From assembly GCA_947652115.1 (NCBI GenBank), contig OX393570.1, positions 18,686,550 through 18,750,549 on the forward strand: a stretch of DNA of 64,000 nt, given 5' to 3'. Shown here one piece after another: positions 63,894 to 64,000 of this stretch. Made by a program: the position numbers and the translations under genes. The first letter of the stretch is position 1, and each line of letters opens with the position of its first letter. The notes beneath the pieces were generated by a model, which saw nothing but the letters and a program-made list of their open reading frames with translations, was not told the origin of the DNA and made no database searches. This DNA comes from Blastomussa wellsi (lineage: Eukaryota; Cnidaria; Anthozoa; Scleractinia; Plerogyridae).

Positions 63894-64000
63894 TAGTGAT
63901 CGCTTGAACGATTAGATGTGGTCCCTGCTCCTCGTCAGTGGGGCGGGACTTACCTTTAATGCTCGAATTAGCGCCCAGCTTCAAATAAACGCTCCGCTCG

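Overview
The window is animal nuclear DNA with many introns, small exons, canonical GT-AG junctions and very dense, AT-rich interspersed repeats. Two adjacent genes encode secreted proteins that resemble, as I recall it, the coral skeletal organic matrix protein 5 (USOMP5) family. Together with the tRNA-derived SINE, the many palindromic MITEs and hammerhead-like retroelements, this points to an anthozoan cnidarian, most likely a stony coral. The species call is an inference; no database was searched.

Layout. (1) 1.2-9.7 kb, plus strand: a complete 10-coding-exon DHHC palmitoyltransferase of the ZDHHC3/7 (GODZ) type, 269 aa. (2) 11.9-14.6 kb and 17.2-19.3 kb, minus strand: two paralogous secreted USOMP5-like genes, each ending in a 519-nt exon. 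One lacks a recognisable small second exon; the other has a mutated 3' splice site. Their upstream region exists in a second, diverged tandem copy interrupted by a 417-bp element. (3) 20.4-46.3 kb, minus strand: a 26-coding-exon gene for a 1982-aa protein with 17 ankyrin repeats, a basic linker, one KH domain and a SAM domain. It resembles Mask/ANKHD1/ANKRD17 but carries an extra SAM domain. (4) 49.2-60.1 kb, minus strand: a complete six-coding-exon ABCC4/MRP4-like transporter, 1276 aa. (5) 61.3-63.9 kb, minus strand: two possible exons of an unrecognised gene, surrounded by repeats.

All exon chains were built by eye from splice signals, reading phase and family alignment. In the DHHC, ankyrin-KH-SAM and ABCC4 models every junction is phase-consistent. 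The genes do not form an obvious pathway; they are ordinary neighbours. The most unusual material is (a) the ankyrin-KH-SAM architecture with its duplicated two-exon ankyrin unit, and (b) a family of about 250-bp inverted-repeat retroelements carrying hammerhead-ribozyme-like folds. Two full copies of (b), at 25.4 and 40.4 kb, share the same ends and have 12- and 13-bp target duplications. Introns also hold nested DNA transposons, a TTAA-flanked element, a TA-flanked pogo-like element, a SINE split by a MITE, and two tandem-repeat arrays.
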